This document shows, piece by piece, positions 45,872 to 58,279 of a stretch of 64,000 bases of DNA. Positions within the stretch are counted from its first letter, which is position 1. Every line of letters begins with the position of its first letter. The stretch lies in assembly GCA_030848705.1 (NCBI GenBank), contig CM061235.1, positions 137,523,228 through 137,587,227 on the forward strand. Reading direction: 5' to 3'. This DNA is from Heracleum sosnowskyi. Taxonomy: Eukaryota > Streptophyta > Magnoliopsida > Apiales > Apiaceae. The translations under genes were made by a program, and so were the position numbers. Below the pieces are notes generated by a model. That model had not been told where the DNA came from, made no database searches, and worked only from the letters and a program-made list of their open reading frames with translations.

Positions 45872-46268
45872 GAGCGTCTCCAATGGCAACCCCTATTTTA
45901 ACTCCCTAAAATATAATAAAATAATGGTTACCTAATATATATATAAGTAATCAAAAAGTTGTTTTGCTCCAATGATGTTACCTATATTGGTTACCTATAA
46001 TTTAAAAAATAATATTTATTCAATATTTTAGGTAACATAGATAAGAAGTGGGAGGGTTGGAGTAGATATATATTGTATTATAGGAAAGGAATGATGATGT
46101 GGAGTTTTAGGGATTTGCTTTTCTCTCCCCTAAATAAGGGGTTTGATTTTCTCTCCCCTAAAAATTATAGGGGATAGGGAGCTCCATTGGAGAAAGAATT
46201 GTGAAGCAAAACCTCTAAAATATGTACAACTAGGATAAATATAGGTAAGGAATGTATTGGAGTTGCTC
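45872..46268. mobile_element. MITE, PIF/Harbinger-like, second member
   Basis: It starts GAGCGTCTCCAATGG and ends GTATTGGAGTTGCTC, flanked by TTA on both sides (45,869-45,871 and 46,269-46,271). 397 bp, no coding sequence. CTTTTCTCTCCCCTAAA is duplicated inside near 46,120 and 46,150. Confidence 0.75.
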
Positions 46269-46271
46269 TTA

Positions 46272-46828
46272 ACTCGAATATGACTCTGGAACACAACACA
46301 ACTTGTTTAACTTGAATATGATCAGCAACAACATTTTTATTAAAATTTTACTTGGATGCACATTATTATTGATTTTTACCAAGTTCTAAACCATACCCGA
46401 AAAGTTTACAAATGTTTTCAAGATTGGAAATAGTATTGGAAATATTGTAATACCTCCAAACAAATGAAAACAAAGTAAGAGTCACTGCTAAGGTTAGAAA
46501 TGTAGCGTTAGAACAGGTACGACGCCAACGCCCTTTGGTATTGCCATCAGGCTAATGACTGGATAATAATACAAATTAATTTACAATTAAATGCATACTA
46601 ATACAAATTACCACTGCAAAATATGAAGATGATGCCATCTGCTAATTAGTTATTACAGCTATCACACCAAGTTTCGAAAATAACAAGAACCAAAATCCAT
46701 AGATTTTATCACCGATAAACATACACTCAAACATTCCTCCTATAAAAAGGGCACGTAACAATGTAACCTGCACCATTTAAGACTTGTTAACTTATAATCA
46801 TCAAGCTTTTTAGTTGAATCTGGTTGTA
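46272..46828. other. Upstream region of the AG-peptide gene
   Basis: No gene seen. TATAAAAA at 46,741-46,748, about 80 bases before the ATG at 46,829, is the likely TATA box. Confidence 0.55.
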
Positions 46829-47017
46829 ATGGCTGTTCAGAAGATTGCTGCTGTTTTTGCTATCTGGTTTGTTTTGGCAACATACATGGTTGCAGCACAA
46901 GTGGAGGCCCCTGCTTCTCCTCCTACTTCCCATGCATCCTCCACTGGACTTGAATCCATCTTTATCGGACTTGCAGGCGTTGCCATTTCATCGCTCCTTC
47001 TTAAAACTGTTTCGTAA
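46829..47017 (+). CDS. Arabinogalactan peptide (62 aa)
   Basis: A small GPI-anchored proteoglycan precursor of the plasma membrane and cell wall. The ATG starts a signal peptide (MAVQKIAAVFAIWFVLATYM, then VAAQ). The mature core is very short, EAPASPPTS, whose prolines are candidates for hydroxylation and arabinogalactan addition. A hydrophobic tail (IFIGLAGVAISSLLLKTVS) after SSTGLE fits a GPI-anchor signal. The order and total length are typical of plant AG-peptides such as AtAGP16 and AtAGP20. It is a single exon with a clear TATA box upstream. The reading is open further upstream without ATG and is not expected to be used. Confidence 0.88.
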   Translation: MAVQKIAAVFAIWFVLATYMVAAQVEAPASPPTSHASSTGLESIFIGLAGVAISSLLLKTVS

Positions 47018-47546
47018 ATCTGATTTTAATTTCCTCGTATTTATTGTGTTTTTTACGATTCTTGTGTCGGAATTTCCGCATGGCATGCTTTTCAAGTGGC
47101 AATGTCACCGTAATAAACTATGTATGTAATGCAGTTGTGTGATTTAATGTATTTTTTCATACCTCTACTTGTATAATTTTTTTTAAATATATGTTGATTT
47201 TGAATTACTTAATGCTCTATGTGTTAAATATCATAAGATCTTTCTCACATCTTAATGTGAAAAATTCAGATTATTTTTTATCTTTTATTATTTTCTAAAA
47301 GAGTTGTTTGAAAAATTCAGATTCACTTATTAAATCTTAAATATGACCAATTGACGTGTTGAATTCAGAAAGCGCGCAACATACACACTATGCGAAAGCA
47401 AATGTTTATTTCCTTCCTCCTTTGGAATGTTCCCGGAATTTGTTTGAGTACTTTCCCTTTATTATTTTTTAATTTTCACACCTTACAAAATAAATTAATT
47501 ATAATTCTAAATTCGAATTTATTAATAACCAGTATTTTTTATGTAC
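47018..47546. other. Downstream of the AG-peptide gene
   Basis: 3' UTR and AT-rich intergenic DNA up to the target duplication of the next retrotransposon. Nothing else seen. Confidence 0.5.
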
Positions 47547-47551
47547 ACAAG

Positions 47552-47971
47552 TGTTAGAGGTCGAACACTGATAGATATGAGTCCGATCGTGGAAGCCCAT
47601 ACACCATAGCTTATCCGAAAAAGCCCATTAACTACTCAAAGACCGAAGAGGCCCGCCTTCAAGGTCCTGAACTGACTGGGTCGGGTGGATTGGACCGATC
47701 AACGGTACAATGACCAGGTCAGAAGTAGGACCACGAAAGACACGCACGGAACGTGGGGGGATGGAAACTGACTGGTAAAACAAGGAAAAGAGGTTTGAGT
47801 TTTCATTCATAGACAATTCAGAATACACACAAATTCTCTGTACGTTCAATTTACCTATTTGGATTACCAGTTACTGATTCTCACACCGGAGGTGAATCGG
47901 GGGGCCCAACCCTCGCATTCTTCTTCTTTGCAGGTCCGACCGGACGTTGATGACGAAAACTGGTTCCAACA
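47552..47971 (+). repeat. Element 2, 5' LTR
   Basis: 420 bp, TG...CA ends. It holds the promoter for gag-pol. Confidence 0.95.
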
Positions 47972-47992
47972 TTTGGCGCCGTCTGTGGGAAC
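47972..47992 (+). promoter_or_regulatory. Element 2 primer-binding site
   Basis: TTTGGCGCCGTCTGTGGGAA follows the 5' LTR directly and is identical to that of element 1. Confidence 0.85.
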
Positions 47993-48028
47993 GTATAGAT
48001 TAATTGTGCGTTGTGATTTTCTGGGATT

Positions 48029-51000
48029 ATGTCTTCTGAACGACCGCCTGGATTCGATGGAACTCCACATCCCGGAGGATCGATCATCACGCCGTTAATA
48101 AATCGGCAATTGAATTTTGATTCTGAGGGGGACGAAGGTCCTTTGCCGACCCCTGAAGAACAGAGAGAATTGCTCCTCAAATGGAGAGAGGAGCGGGCTG
48201 CTAAGAAAGGAAAGCAGAAAGTAAACGAACAGGCCGACAAGGAGGCCCAGATACGGGCTAAGAAGAAAGAGGCCGCTAAGCTCAAACTCCAAGCCATTAA
48301 ACTCCGTAGGGAAGAGTTAGAATTGGAAGAGAAGGCACTAAGAGAGTCACTCGAAGAGGTCGAGGTGACACGGGTGTCGTCCGAACATCGAAGGGATAAA
48401 AGACCATTTGACGATGAAGACGGGTCTTCGGACTCCGAATCGCATCCTAGGAAGACACGTTCCAGAATCACTCTGACCGATTCTGATGAAGATGATGACC
48501 CGCACGTTCGGGATCGTATAAAGAGGATGGAAAAGGCCATGTTTGGGGACCGAAAGGTGAGCCACGAACCTATTGTCTCCGAGGAGATTGAACAATATAG
48601 ACCCCCTTCGAGGGGACAGTTCCCAAAAATGAACGAGTTTAATGGGAAAGGAGACCCAGAAGACCATTGCGAGAAATATGAGTCTCTAATGACGGGTATG
48701 GGACACTGTGATATCATGCTGTGCAAAATGTTCAAAACATATTTGAAGGGACCAGCAACGATGTGGTATCGTTCGCAAAGACCCCGATCGATACATTCAT
48801 ACGATCAATTAAAAAGGAGGTTCCTGAGGCACTACTCCCACTTGTGCCGGAGAGAAAAGGATACTGAAGCATTGATTCATTGCCGTCAGAGATCGAACGA
48901 AGAGTTAGGGGATTACCTAGCCCGGTTTAAGGAAGAAGCAGGGATGGTCACCAACTTGGACAAAGTAAAGGCTGCAGGGTTTTTAGCCGCTGGATTAGAC
49001 CCTGTGAAAGGTAAAAAACTCCGCTCTTCTCTTTATGATATTCCTCCTAAATCTTTGAATGATATATATGTGAGAGGAGAAGCCATCCGAAGGAAACTTG
49101 AATCTATCGGAGGGTATAAGGAAAGTCGCAGAAATGAAGGTTCTGGAAGAGACGACCGAAGGGGTCGGGGAGACATCAAAAGTAGACTGACGGACAATAG
49201 ACCCGACCGATGAGCAGACAGAAGAAGAGATAGAGATAGTACGGTGTTCACCCCTTTGAATGCACCTATCTCAAAGATTCTCCACGAGATAAAGGGGAAG
49301 CCGGGATTCGTTCGGCCAGCCAGAATGAAAACCCCATATTACAAGAAAAATGGGGATAAGTATTGCGAGTACCATAAGGATAATGGGCATAATACAGATG
49401 AATGCTACCATTTGAAGAAGCTAATTGATAAAATGGTGAAGAAGGGAGATTTAGAACAGTACAAGGGCGACCTGAGGGATAATCTGGAACCCAAGGAGCC
49501 CAGAAGAGAGAAGGGGCCTGAAAGGGAAGAAAAATACAGAGGTGAAGTTCGAACGATTTCAGGGGGCACGGTGCTGGAGCGGTGCACTAAGACCGCCCGA
49601 AAGAAATATGCCAGACATGTCTACAACTTGTATCAGACCAATCCGGCCAGACAGCCCCTGCCTATCACCTTCACAGAAGATGATTTTGAAGACGTGATAT
49701 GGCCGCACGAAGATCCACTCATCATAAATCCCATTACAGGGGAAAACAAAATCTGGAGAGTTCTAGTTGATGGTGGTAGTTCGGTCAATATCCTATATCA
49801 CAGAACATATTGCAAGATGAACTTAGGGGGCGAGCAGTTGGAGCCATGTCATGAGGCACCCCTGTACGGCTTCGGGAATCAGCCCGTACCGGTCGAAGGG
49901 ACGATCACCCTACCTATCGTGCTAGGCAAAGCTCCTTACACCTTGGAAAAAGAGGCCAAGTTCTATGTGGTGAAAGTGGACAGTCCGTACAATGGAATCC
50001 TAGGAAGGCCGATACTTAGTGCTTTACAGGCAGTAGCTTCTGTCCCCCATCTGAAGTTGAAATTTCCAACAGAAAATGGTGTGGGGGAATGAGAGGGGAT
50101 CAGAAGGCTGCTCGAATCATCATGTTAGAGGATATTGAGAAAGACAAAGATGTCGAGATGACTGAAGTGGGGAAAAGAAAGAGGAACGAAGACGAAGGAA
50201 GCAGTCGTCAGATGATGAACATCGAGTTAGAAAAATTTGGGGCAGATTTGTCCAACCCTATAGCCGAACCAGCAACTGAGACAGAAGAAGTAGAACTGTA
50301 TGCTGGGCAGTCGGGGAAAATGATCCAAATAGGCAAAAACATGGAGCCTGAATTAAAAAAGAAGGTTATTGAAGTGATCAGACAGTACCACGATGTGTTC
50401 GCGTGGGGACCGGAGGATATGCCAGGCCTAGACCCTTCGGTTGCAAAACATTGTCTTAGCGTTAACCCCGATGCAAAACCTGTTAAGCAGAAGAAAAGGA
50501 ATTTCGCCATGGAAAGGCAACAAGTCATCCAGGCCGAAGTGGAAAAGTTGTTGGAGGCTAAGTTCATTGAGGAAATTGAGTATCCGGACTGGCTGGCGAA
50601 TGTGGTGGTAGTCAAGAAGTCGAACAACAAATGGAAAATGTGTGTCGACTACACCGACCTGAACAAAGCCTGTCCGAAGGATCATTACCCCCTACCTAAC
50701 ATTGATCAGTTAATAGACGCAACCTCAGGGCACCAGGTACTTAGCTTTTTAGATGCTTTTTCTGGATATCATCAAATTGCAATGAATGCCGAAGATATTC
50801 CAAAGACAGCATTCATCACACCCAAAGGTACATATGCTTACATCAAGATGCCCTTCGGGCTGAAGAATGCAGGGGAAACCTTCCAGAAAATGATCAACAA
50901 AGTTTTCAAGCAACAGATCGGTCGGAACATGGAATGCTATGTGGACGATATGATCGTGAAATCCATGTTTAAAGACCATGCAGAGGACCTGAAAGAGTGT

Positions 51001-53491
51001 TTTGAAACACTCAGGAGAAATAATATGATAATTAATCCAAGCAAGTGCACGTTCGGAGTTGCCAGTGGCAAGTTTCTGGGTTACATGGTGAGTGCCAGAG
51101 GGATAGAGGCCAACCCTGAGAAGATCAAGGCAGTGATTGATATGGAGGCACCGAAGACGATCAGGGACATTCAGAAATTAACGGGGCGATTGGCTGCTTT
51201 GAGAAGGTTCATTTCCCGATCGGCTGAGAAAGCCCTACCGTTCTTCGAAGTACTCCGGGGATAAAAAAACTTTGAATGGGGATCGGACTGCCAGAAGGCA
51301 TTTGAAGAAGTTAAAGAATATCTGGTCAAGGCCCCACTCCTGATGAGACCCGACCCCAAAGAAACACTGCAACTCTACTTAGCGGTGAATGACCGAACGA
51401 TAGGGGCTGTGCTAGTCAAGGAACACGAAAAGAATCAACACCCAGTGTTCTATGTCTCGCACATGCTAAAGGATGCGGAAACAAGATACCCCAATGCGGA
51501 AAAGCTCGCCTTCGGATTAGTGGTGGCATCAAGGAAGCTACGCCATTATTTTCAAGGAAGAACTGTACAAGTGGTTACCGATCAACTACTCAAAAAGATC
51601 CTTCAAAGACCGGAAGCTTCGGGCAGAGTTGTGGCTTGGTCGGTAGAGCTAGGAGAGTATGACTTGGAATTTGTGCCCAGGACCGCCATCAAAGCCCAAG
51701 CACTGGCCGACTTCTTGGTAGAATGTTCTTTCTCGGGACCAAAAGACTTGGCGCCGGAGGAACGGGTCATTCAGTCACCCGGGAAATGGAAGCTTTTTGT
51801 GGATGGTTCGGTCACAAAAACGAAGTATGGGGCCGGTATGATCCTTATCAGCCCAGACGGTTTCGAAATTTGTCAGGCTATCAGGTTCACCTTTCCCTTG
51901 ACCAACAATGAGGCTGAATATGAAGCATTACTGGCAGGGCTCTCCTTGGCACGGAGCCTAGAGGTAAAACATGTAAGGGTATTTAGCGATTCCATGCTAG
52001 TGGTGAAGCGATTTTCCGGGGAGTATGGTCAAAAAGACCCCCGAACGAAGGCATACACTACCAAGGTACGTGAAACTTCACTTCATTTTGAGTCGTTTGA
52101 ACTAAGCCAGGTAGCCAGAGAAAACAACAGCAGGGCAGATGCGTTGTCTAGGCTTGCCTCAGCGGAAACCCAGAATCTGATGGGCTCGATATACCTGACC
52201 GAAGTGAAAATCCCTTCGATCGACAAAAAGCAATGTCTGGAAATCCATCAAGGAATCAATTGGATGACCCCCATCAGGGCCTTCTTGGAGAAAGGAGTAG
52301 TGCCACTAGACAAAAAGGAAGCACAAAAGGTTAAATATCGTTCAGCCAGCTACACCTTAGTAGGGGCAATTGTTCAGACGATCGGCTACACAACCTCTCC
52401 TCAAATGTCTGGACCCCGAAGATCAAAGGTTAGTGTTGGAAACAGTGCACGAAGGAATTTGTGGGGAGCATTTGGCAGGACGATCACTAGCCTTCAAAAT
52501 CCTCAGACAAGGGTTCTTTTGGCCGACCGTAAGGGAAGACGCCAAACTTTACTCGAAGAAATGCAGACAATGCCAGCTGTTCAGCACTGTACCGAAGCAA
52601 CCCCCGGAAGAAATGTCATCGGTCCTCAATCCCATCCCTTTTGCAATGTGGGTTGTGGACATTGTAGGAATTCTACCCACCAGTACCAAGCAGGCTAAAT
52701 ACTGCATTGTAGCCATTGACTACATGACCAAATGGATAGAAGCCCGACCATTGTCGGCCATAACTGAAGAAGCAGCCAAAAAGTTCATGTTGGAGCAAGT
52801 AATCTTAAGGTTCGGCATCCCGATGATCTGCGTATCAGATAATGGAACTCAATTCATCGGCAGTAAGTTCAGAAAGTTCCTGGCTAAGTTTGGGATCCAA
52901 CAGAGGTTTAGTTCAGTCGGTCACCCATAAGGAAATGGAGCCATTGAAGCAGCAAATAAGATTATCTTCGACGGTATAAAGAAACGGCTCGGGGATGCTA
53001 AAGGTATGTGGGCAGAAGAGCTACCCTATGTTCTTTGGGCCTACCGAACAACTCCCAGGTCCTCGACCGGAGAAACCCCATTCAGGTTGGCATTTGGGAC
53101 AGATGCATTGATGTCGGCCGAAGTTGGGATGGAATCGTACCGAACACAGGTGTTTAATATAGAAAGCAACGAATTCGGTCTGCGAGCTAATGTAGATATG
53201 GTAGTTGAAGAAAGGGAAGCAGCTCATCAGCGAAATGTCCGATACCAGCTTCAGGCCGCTCAATACTACGACTCTGGCATAAAGAAAAGATCATTTCAGG
53301 TCGGAGATCTCGTTCTTAGAGAACTGGCAACCTCTATGCCGACCAAACAAGGAAAGCTGATGCCCAATTGGGAGGGCCCCTATACTGTGGTCGAAGTGGT
53401 TCGACCAGGGACATATAAATTGTCTGGATCGGACGGATCTTTGACCAAAAATACTTGGCACGCTACACGCCTTCGTAGGTTCTACCAGTAA
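48029..53491 (+). pseudogene. Element 2 gag-pol, disabled
   Basis: Domain order: a charged N-terminus; Gag with MNEFNGKGDPEDHCEKYESL; a zinc-knuckle-like CEYHKDNGHNTDEC (about 49,360); protease with LVDGGSSVNILYH (about 49,765; the catalytic motif is DGGS); and reverse transcriptase with YVDDM (about 50,938). Then come RNase H 1, a second RNase H from KLFVDGSVTKTKYGAG (about 51,790) and integrase with HEGICGEHLAGRS, a D-D-E core and a Tat-like end. Five lesions break it: TGA at 49,211, a frameshift near 50,090, TAA at 51,262, a frameshift near 52,365 and TAA at 52,928. At least two stops (CGA to TGA, CAA to TAA) fit C-to-T change of methylated DNA. It cannot make its own pol, although Gag is open for 394 residues. 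Confidence 0.92.
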
Positions 53492-54226
53492 GCCTATCGA
53501 AATTCTTTGTTCTCCTATTGCTTTGCTCTAAACAACTTTGATTCTGCATATTTTACTTCAGCATGAATTAATGCAGAAGGTTTATTTCCAATGTTGCTTA
53601 CTCGAATTCATTTATGTCAACTTGAGTATATTTATTTCAGCATATGTGTTTTAAGCATAATGAATAGTAAATGCGAAAAGGGAATAGAGTGAACGAAGGA
53701 ACTACATTAGCATAAAAATTCCAAGCCCATACTTCAGGGCATTTGAAAGGAAATTATGAGCGTGGAATTCTTGTTTCTCTTACCAGTCCTATACTGTTAA
53801 TATTTTAAGGAATATATTCACTTCCTTAAAATATTAAAGGGACAAACCTGCCGAAGAGGTATGACAGATCGACGTTCATACCAAAGGTAAACTTAAACAA
53901 AAAAAACACTAAGGCAAAACACAAAGCCGAAGAGGTGTTACAAATAAAAAACACTAAGGCAAAACACAAAGCCGAAGATGTGTTGCAAGGAAAAATGCTA
54001 AGGCAAAATACAAAGCCAAAAGAAAAGCATTATCTATGAACAACTCAACGATAAAAGAGTTAAGGCAATCAAATAAGACCTAAAACAAGCATATGATCGA
54101 ACGCCAAAAATAGAGAAAGATCTTAAAATATCAAAGCCCGAAGGCAAAAGTAAAACATAAGCCCGAATGCAAGAGTAAAGCCCGTAGGCAAAATGTTAAA
54201 TTACATCGACAATAAAAATTTTACAT
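53492..54226. repeat. Element 2 noncoding part with a 44-bp tandem repeat
   Basis: Between pol and the antisense gene. Three units of about 44-45 bp start near 53,905, 53,950 and 53,994 (AACACTAAGGCAAAACACAA then AGCCGAAGAGGTGTT). They are followed by shorter GCCCGAAGGCAAAAGTAAA variants to about 54,190. It sits where element 1 carries its 55-bp array, but the sequence is unrelated. Confidence 0.7.
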
Positions 54227-57059
54227 TCAATCAGACAAATCCGACTCGGGATCCGAACTGACAACTGGAGGGACGTCAAGCTCTTCGGAGCGACCAATTG
54301 GATCTTCCATGCCCTCCTCCAAAAGGAGCTTGTGGTCAATCCCGGCAGCATGAGGTTTACGAATCACCTCCTCGTAGCCCGCAGCGAATCCTCGGTCTTC
54401 GGACAGGAGGAGCAACTTCTGAGCCTTTTTCTCAGCCTTGCGAGAAGTCCTTAACTTGGATTTAGCCCGGTCCAAACGAGTGAAGACAGCTTCGAGATCA
54501 ATCTTGACGATGTCCCGATCGGTGACCACATGCACCAGCCTCTGCTGCAACGAACAAACCTCCTTCTGTAAGGAGTCCAGCTGACCTTCGGCAGCCTCTG
54601 CCCGCTCTTCGATCAGCTTGAGCCCCCGAAGTTGCAGATCCAGATCCTTAACCTTCTGCTCTAAAGAAGCAGCCCAAGGAACAGCCTGACAATGCATTAC
54701 AAAAGTGTTATGTTAAGCTAAAAGAAGCAGTGAAAGATGAAAAAATGGACAAAATACTTACCATCGTAAGATGCCCTAACAGCTCAGTACAGGCCGAAGA
54801 AGCTCCAGCCCGATCATAAATAGGTCGATCCCGAGGGAGAATGAAAGCACGGCACAAGTCCGTTCCTACCCCCTTAGCCGCCAAAGGCGCCTCAGCAGCA
54901 AACTGATCGGTTGTCACCACCGACCAATCAGGCCTGTAGGTAACGACTGAGTCACCGTCAGACCCCCTTTGTCGCTTCGAGAGAGACTGAGACTTGAGAT
55001 CGGACGGAGGAGGAACATTCCCCGATTCTTTAACTGTGGAGCTGAGAATCTCCAGATCAATAGCAGGAGGGGGAGTGTGAGGCTCCGGCCAGGAATCCGA
55101 AGTCTCTGTATCGTTTACTTCGACCACAGGAATAGCCCCTACGGCCGGCCTAGCCGCTAACTCGGCAAGTCTCTTGGCATTTTTAGCCTGTTGCCTTTGG
55201 ATCATCTCTGAACGCGTAGACACTGCAAAGAGCAAAAAGAAAGTTAGTAAACAGAGTAAACAGACGATGAATTATTAAATGCAACAAAGAGAAAAATATT
55301 TAAGTTGCAGTCCTATGTTACCGGTACCCCAAAGAGCCCGAAGCCAGGTCTTATCCCGGCTGATGACCAGTGGGACGCGGTTCGGGTCTTGAGGAACGCA
55401 TAATCGGTCGTAATCGACCTTGTCTTCTTCACTCAGTTCAGGAGCAGAGACAAGAGCTGGGTCAATTTCTCGTCATACTGAATATTTCTGCAGCTTATGA
55501 CCACTAATATAGAACCAGTGGTCATGCGTGCCTTTATTGCTAGAGTTGGTGACACCCCATTCTTGTCGGCCGGTCCTACGAGATAACTGGTAAAATCCTA
55601 CACTTTTCCCATTCTTCCGGAAGTCAAAGTGATGCAATAGAAGAGATAACCGGGGCTTCACTCCGGCCTTCAAGCATCTGTCCTGGAAGGTGTTGATATG
55701 GATAAGGGAAAATAGATTTTTTTATCACTCAACTATTGGCTCTTTTAGAAAGTAACCACCGAACTATCAAATAATTAATTATAACCATCAACGTTACATT
55801 CGTTTTTGTTTTTAGACATTCCGTTAATTATGTCGTTAATGTGTCGTTAAAATAATATTAATGTGCTTAATAGATCGATAATGTGTCAAAATTAATGGAA
55901 ATTAGCCACTAAACATTGTACAACGTTAAAATATATCAGCATTATAATTTTTATTATCTTTTCATAAATTAACTCATTATTATTGAAATCATTTACTATC
56001 TTGTTAACAATAGTTTTTTAAAATAAACAAATGATTAATGAAATTATATATTTTTAATAAAAACATATTATATATATAAATGTTTTAGAATTTTTTGGTT
56101 CAATATCTAGAATTTTGGATTAAAAAAAATAGATTCTAATCAAAATTTAATATATTCGAAATTTTACAATATTAAATCGGGGAAAAAATTACTTTGAAAA
56201 TATTGTTGAATTATTTCTTAAATAAAATGACCAGTTGCATGAAAAACAATGACAGTATTGTACTTAAAATATTTATTTTTTTATCATGTTACGTTAGATG
56301 ATTAAGTCCACATTAACATTATTTTAAGTGATATTTCATTTATACTTAACGGAATGATTAAAAATAAAAACTCATGTAAGGTTAGTGACTATTTTTAATT
56401 ATTTGAATGTTCAGTGACTATTTTCTAATAGAAACAAGAGTTAAGTGGTAAAAAAATCTATTTTCCCATATTATTTTAACGGTACATTAACGGCATAATT
56501 AACGGAATGCCTAAAAGCAAAAACATATGTAACGTTAATGGTTATAATTAATGATTTAGTAGTTCAGTGGTTACTTTCTAAAAGATCTAATAGTTGAGTG
56601 ATAAAAAAATCTATTTTCCCTATGGATAAAGGTATTAGGATCCAATTGACCCAATGCAACCGAGGTGTATTTTAGCAGCTTCTTAAGAACGGGAAGAAGA
56701 TGAAGGCGAAGGCCGCAGAAGAAGGCTCGCTCGGACACGCCTAGGGCGACCGATCCAAACTCTTCATCAACCCTAGGCGTGTGGTAAATTAGGTCGGTCT
56801 CATCAGCGTCGTACGTTTGGAAGAGTGGACCCGAGATATCGTACTTCTTCTCCATCTTCAGAACCTCTGCCTTCGTCATCACGGAGTTTAAATTGGCCGA
56901 AGGGAATCTTGAAGCGCTAAAATGCGCCATGGCCGAATATACAGGACCGTATTCCACGGGCTGATCCATAGCCTGCAGAGAATGCAAAGGGACAAATTTA
57001 GCCGTGTACTCGGGGAAATTAATGAAACGAACGATCAAAGACACGGGGGGAATGATCAA
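54227..57059 (-). pseudogene. Antisense gene of element 2, interrupted
   Basis: It runs against gag-pol near the 3' LTR. Exon 1 starts at 57,059 and includes FVPLHSLQAMDQPVEYGPVY. It is cut by a Mutator-like insertion at 55,706-56,620 and resumes with FQDRCLKAGVKPRLSLLLHH. A TGA near 55,473 follows LQKYSV, with reading continuing in the same frame to a GT donor near 55,322. Exon 2 (about 55,223-54,765) is rich in Pro, Ser and Glu. Exon 3 (54,678-54,227) begins with a long coiled coil (QKVKDLDLQLRGLKLIEERA) and ends in an acidic tail, PESDLSD. The layout of a globular domain, linker, coiled coil and acidic tail is the same as in element 1. The function is unknown, and the copy is dead. Confidence 0.75.
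55706..56620. mobile_element. Mutator-like non-autonomous element (915 bp) nested in element 2
   Basis: Left end GGGAAAATAGATTTTTTTAT, right end ATAAAAAAATCTATTTTCCC, with inverted similarity over about 100 bases. A perfect 9-bp target duplication, TATGGATAA, lies at 55,697-55,705 and 56,621-56,629. Nine-base duplications and long inverted repeats mark Mutator-like elements. The right arm is present twice in tandem (about 56,345-56,469 and 56,480-56,620). No transposase. It interrupts the antisense gene between an Ile/His codon pair. Confidence 0.88.
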
Positions 57060-57854
57060 GACCGAGTACAGAGAGCCAGTTTGTAGCGAAGGGAACTCCT
57101 ATGACGAGAACGGGTAAGATTTCGGAGCATATGAAAAAGTGAGAAGGGTATTCTAAGAATATGAAGACCGACCGAAGGGTGTTCTACAGGCTACCCAGAA
57201 AAATTGATTTGTTAACCAGCGAAACGTACCCGTTATCCTAAAAGCTATGAAATGACAGTCGAAGGGCATATCAGGGAGTACATATTAGCACTAAAGCGGC
57301 CTAAAATGTGCTATAGATATAGATTTACTTGTGTCATTTATATGTATATATATGCATACATGCATAGCAGTAACAGATATCAAGCACACAGTCAATGGCA
57401 GAGGAAATTACAGTAGCAATAGAGGAAAAACTTACTGTTAAGAATCGTTGAAGACGGGGATTGACTAGACGTTGTGGAAATTCGCACGCCTATGGTTCCC
57501 TAGCCAGCAATCGTAGAGGATGAGAATGTGTTGGAGAAAAATTCTTTGAAGTGATATCAGAAATGGTAAAAGTAAAGTGAAAAGGGCGGTTATATACATA
57601 TAATAATGTCGTTTTAAAATGGATGGCCGGGATTAGGACCGTCGAGATTCACGGCTGAGATTCGCCTGGAGAATCGTGTAAGTCCTTTGCGCAATTATTA
57701 CAATAGCTGTCTTCTGCTGACGTGGATGTGACCCTTGACATACTCGGCTAGCACTTGGGTCGTTCTGACAAAGACTGGCCCCGAAAAATTACTCGAAGAT
57801 GGAACAAATATTTGGGCCTCCGATCGAATATTATTCGTCCGGAGTCCAGGGACA
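57060..57854 (-). other. Element 2, upstream part of the antisense gene
   Basis: No ORF. On the minus strand a TATATGTATATAAC stretch near 57,590-57,604 could serve as a TATA box. The base pairs before the 3' LTR, GGAGTCCAGGGA (57,842-57,853), are the likely polypurine tract. I do not see the dense TGGGCC cluster of element 1. Confidence 0.4.
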
Positions 57855-58274
57855 TGTTAGAGGTCGAACACTGATAGCTATGGGGCCGATCGTGGAAGCC
57901 CATACTCCATAGCTTATCCGAAAAAGCCCATTAACTACTCAAAGACCGAAGAGGCCCACCTTCAAGGTCCTGAACCGACTAGTCCGAGTGGATTGGACCG
58001 ATCAACGGTACAATGACCAGGTCAGAAGGAGGACCACGAAAGACACGCATGGAACGTGGGGGGATGGAAACTGACTGGTAAAACAAGGAAAAGAGGTTTG
58101 AGTTTTCATTCATAGACAATTCAGAATACACACAAATTCTCTGTACGTTCAATTTACCTATTTGGATTACCAGTTACTGATTCTCACACCGGAGGTGAAT
58201 CGGGGGCCCCAACCCTCGCATTCTTCTTCTTTACAGGTCCGACCGGACGTTGGTGACGAAAACTGGTTCCAACA
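57855..58274 (+). repeat. Element 2, 3' LTR
   Basis: 420 bp. It differs from the 5' LTR at about 15 positions, mostly in the first 200 bases. Confidence 0.95.
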
Positions 58275-58279
58275 ACAAG

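Larger units (their letters stand above)
47552..58274 (+). mobile_element. Full-length but mutated Tat-type Ty3/gypsy retrotransposon, element 2
   Basis: A 10,723-bp element with two 420-bp LTRs (TGTTAGAGG...TTCCAACA). A perfect 5-bp target duplication, ACAAG, lies at 47,547-47,551 and 58,275-58,279. The LTRs differ at about 15 positions (3.6 percent), so it is several times older than element 1. It has the same primer-binding site, domain order and antisense gene as element 1. The gag-pol has stops and frameshifts, and a Mutator-like element is inserted in the antisense gene. Confidence 0.95.

Noticed and set aside
47881..48735. Minus-strand ORF of 284 codons
   Set aside because: It is the complement of the charged Gag N-terminus of element 2. 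It is Ser/Phe-rich with no recognisable domain and crosses the LTR border.
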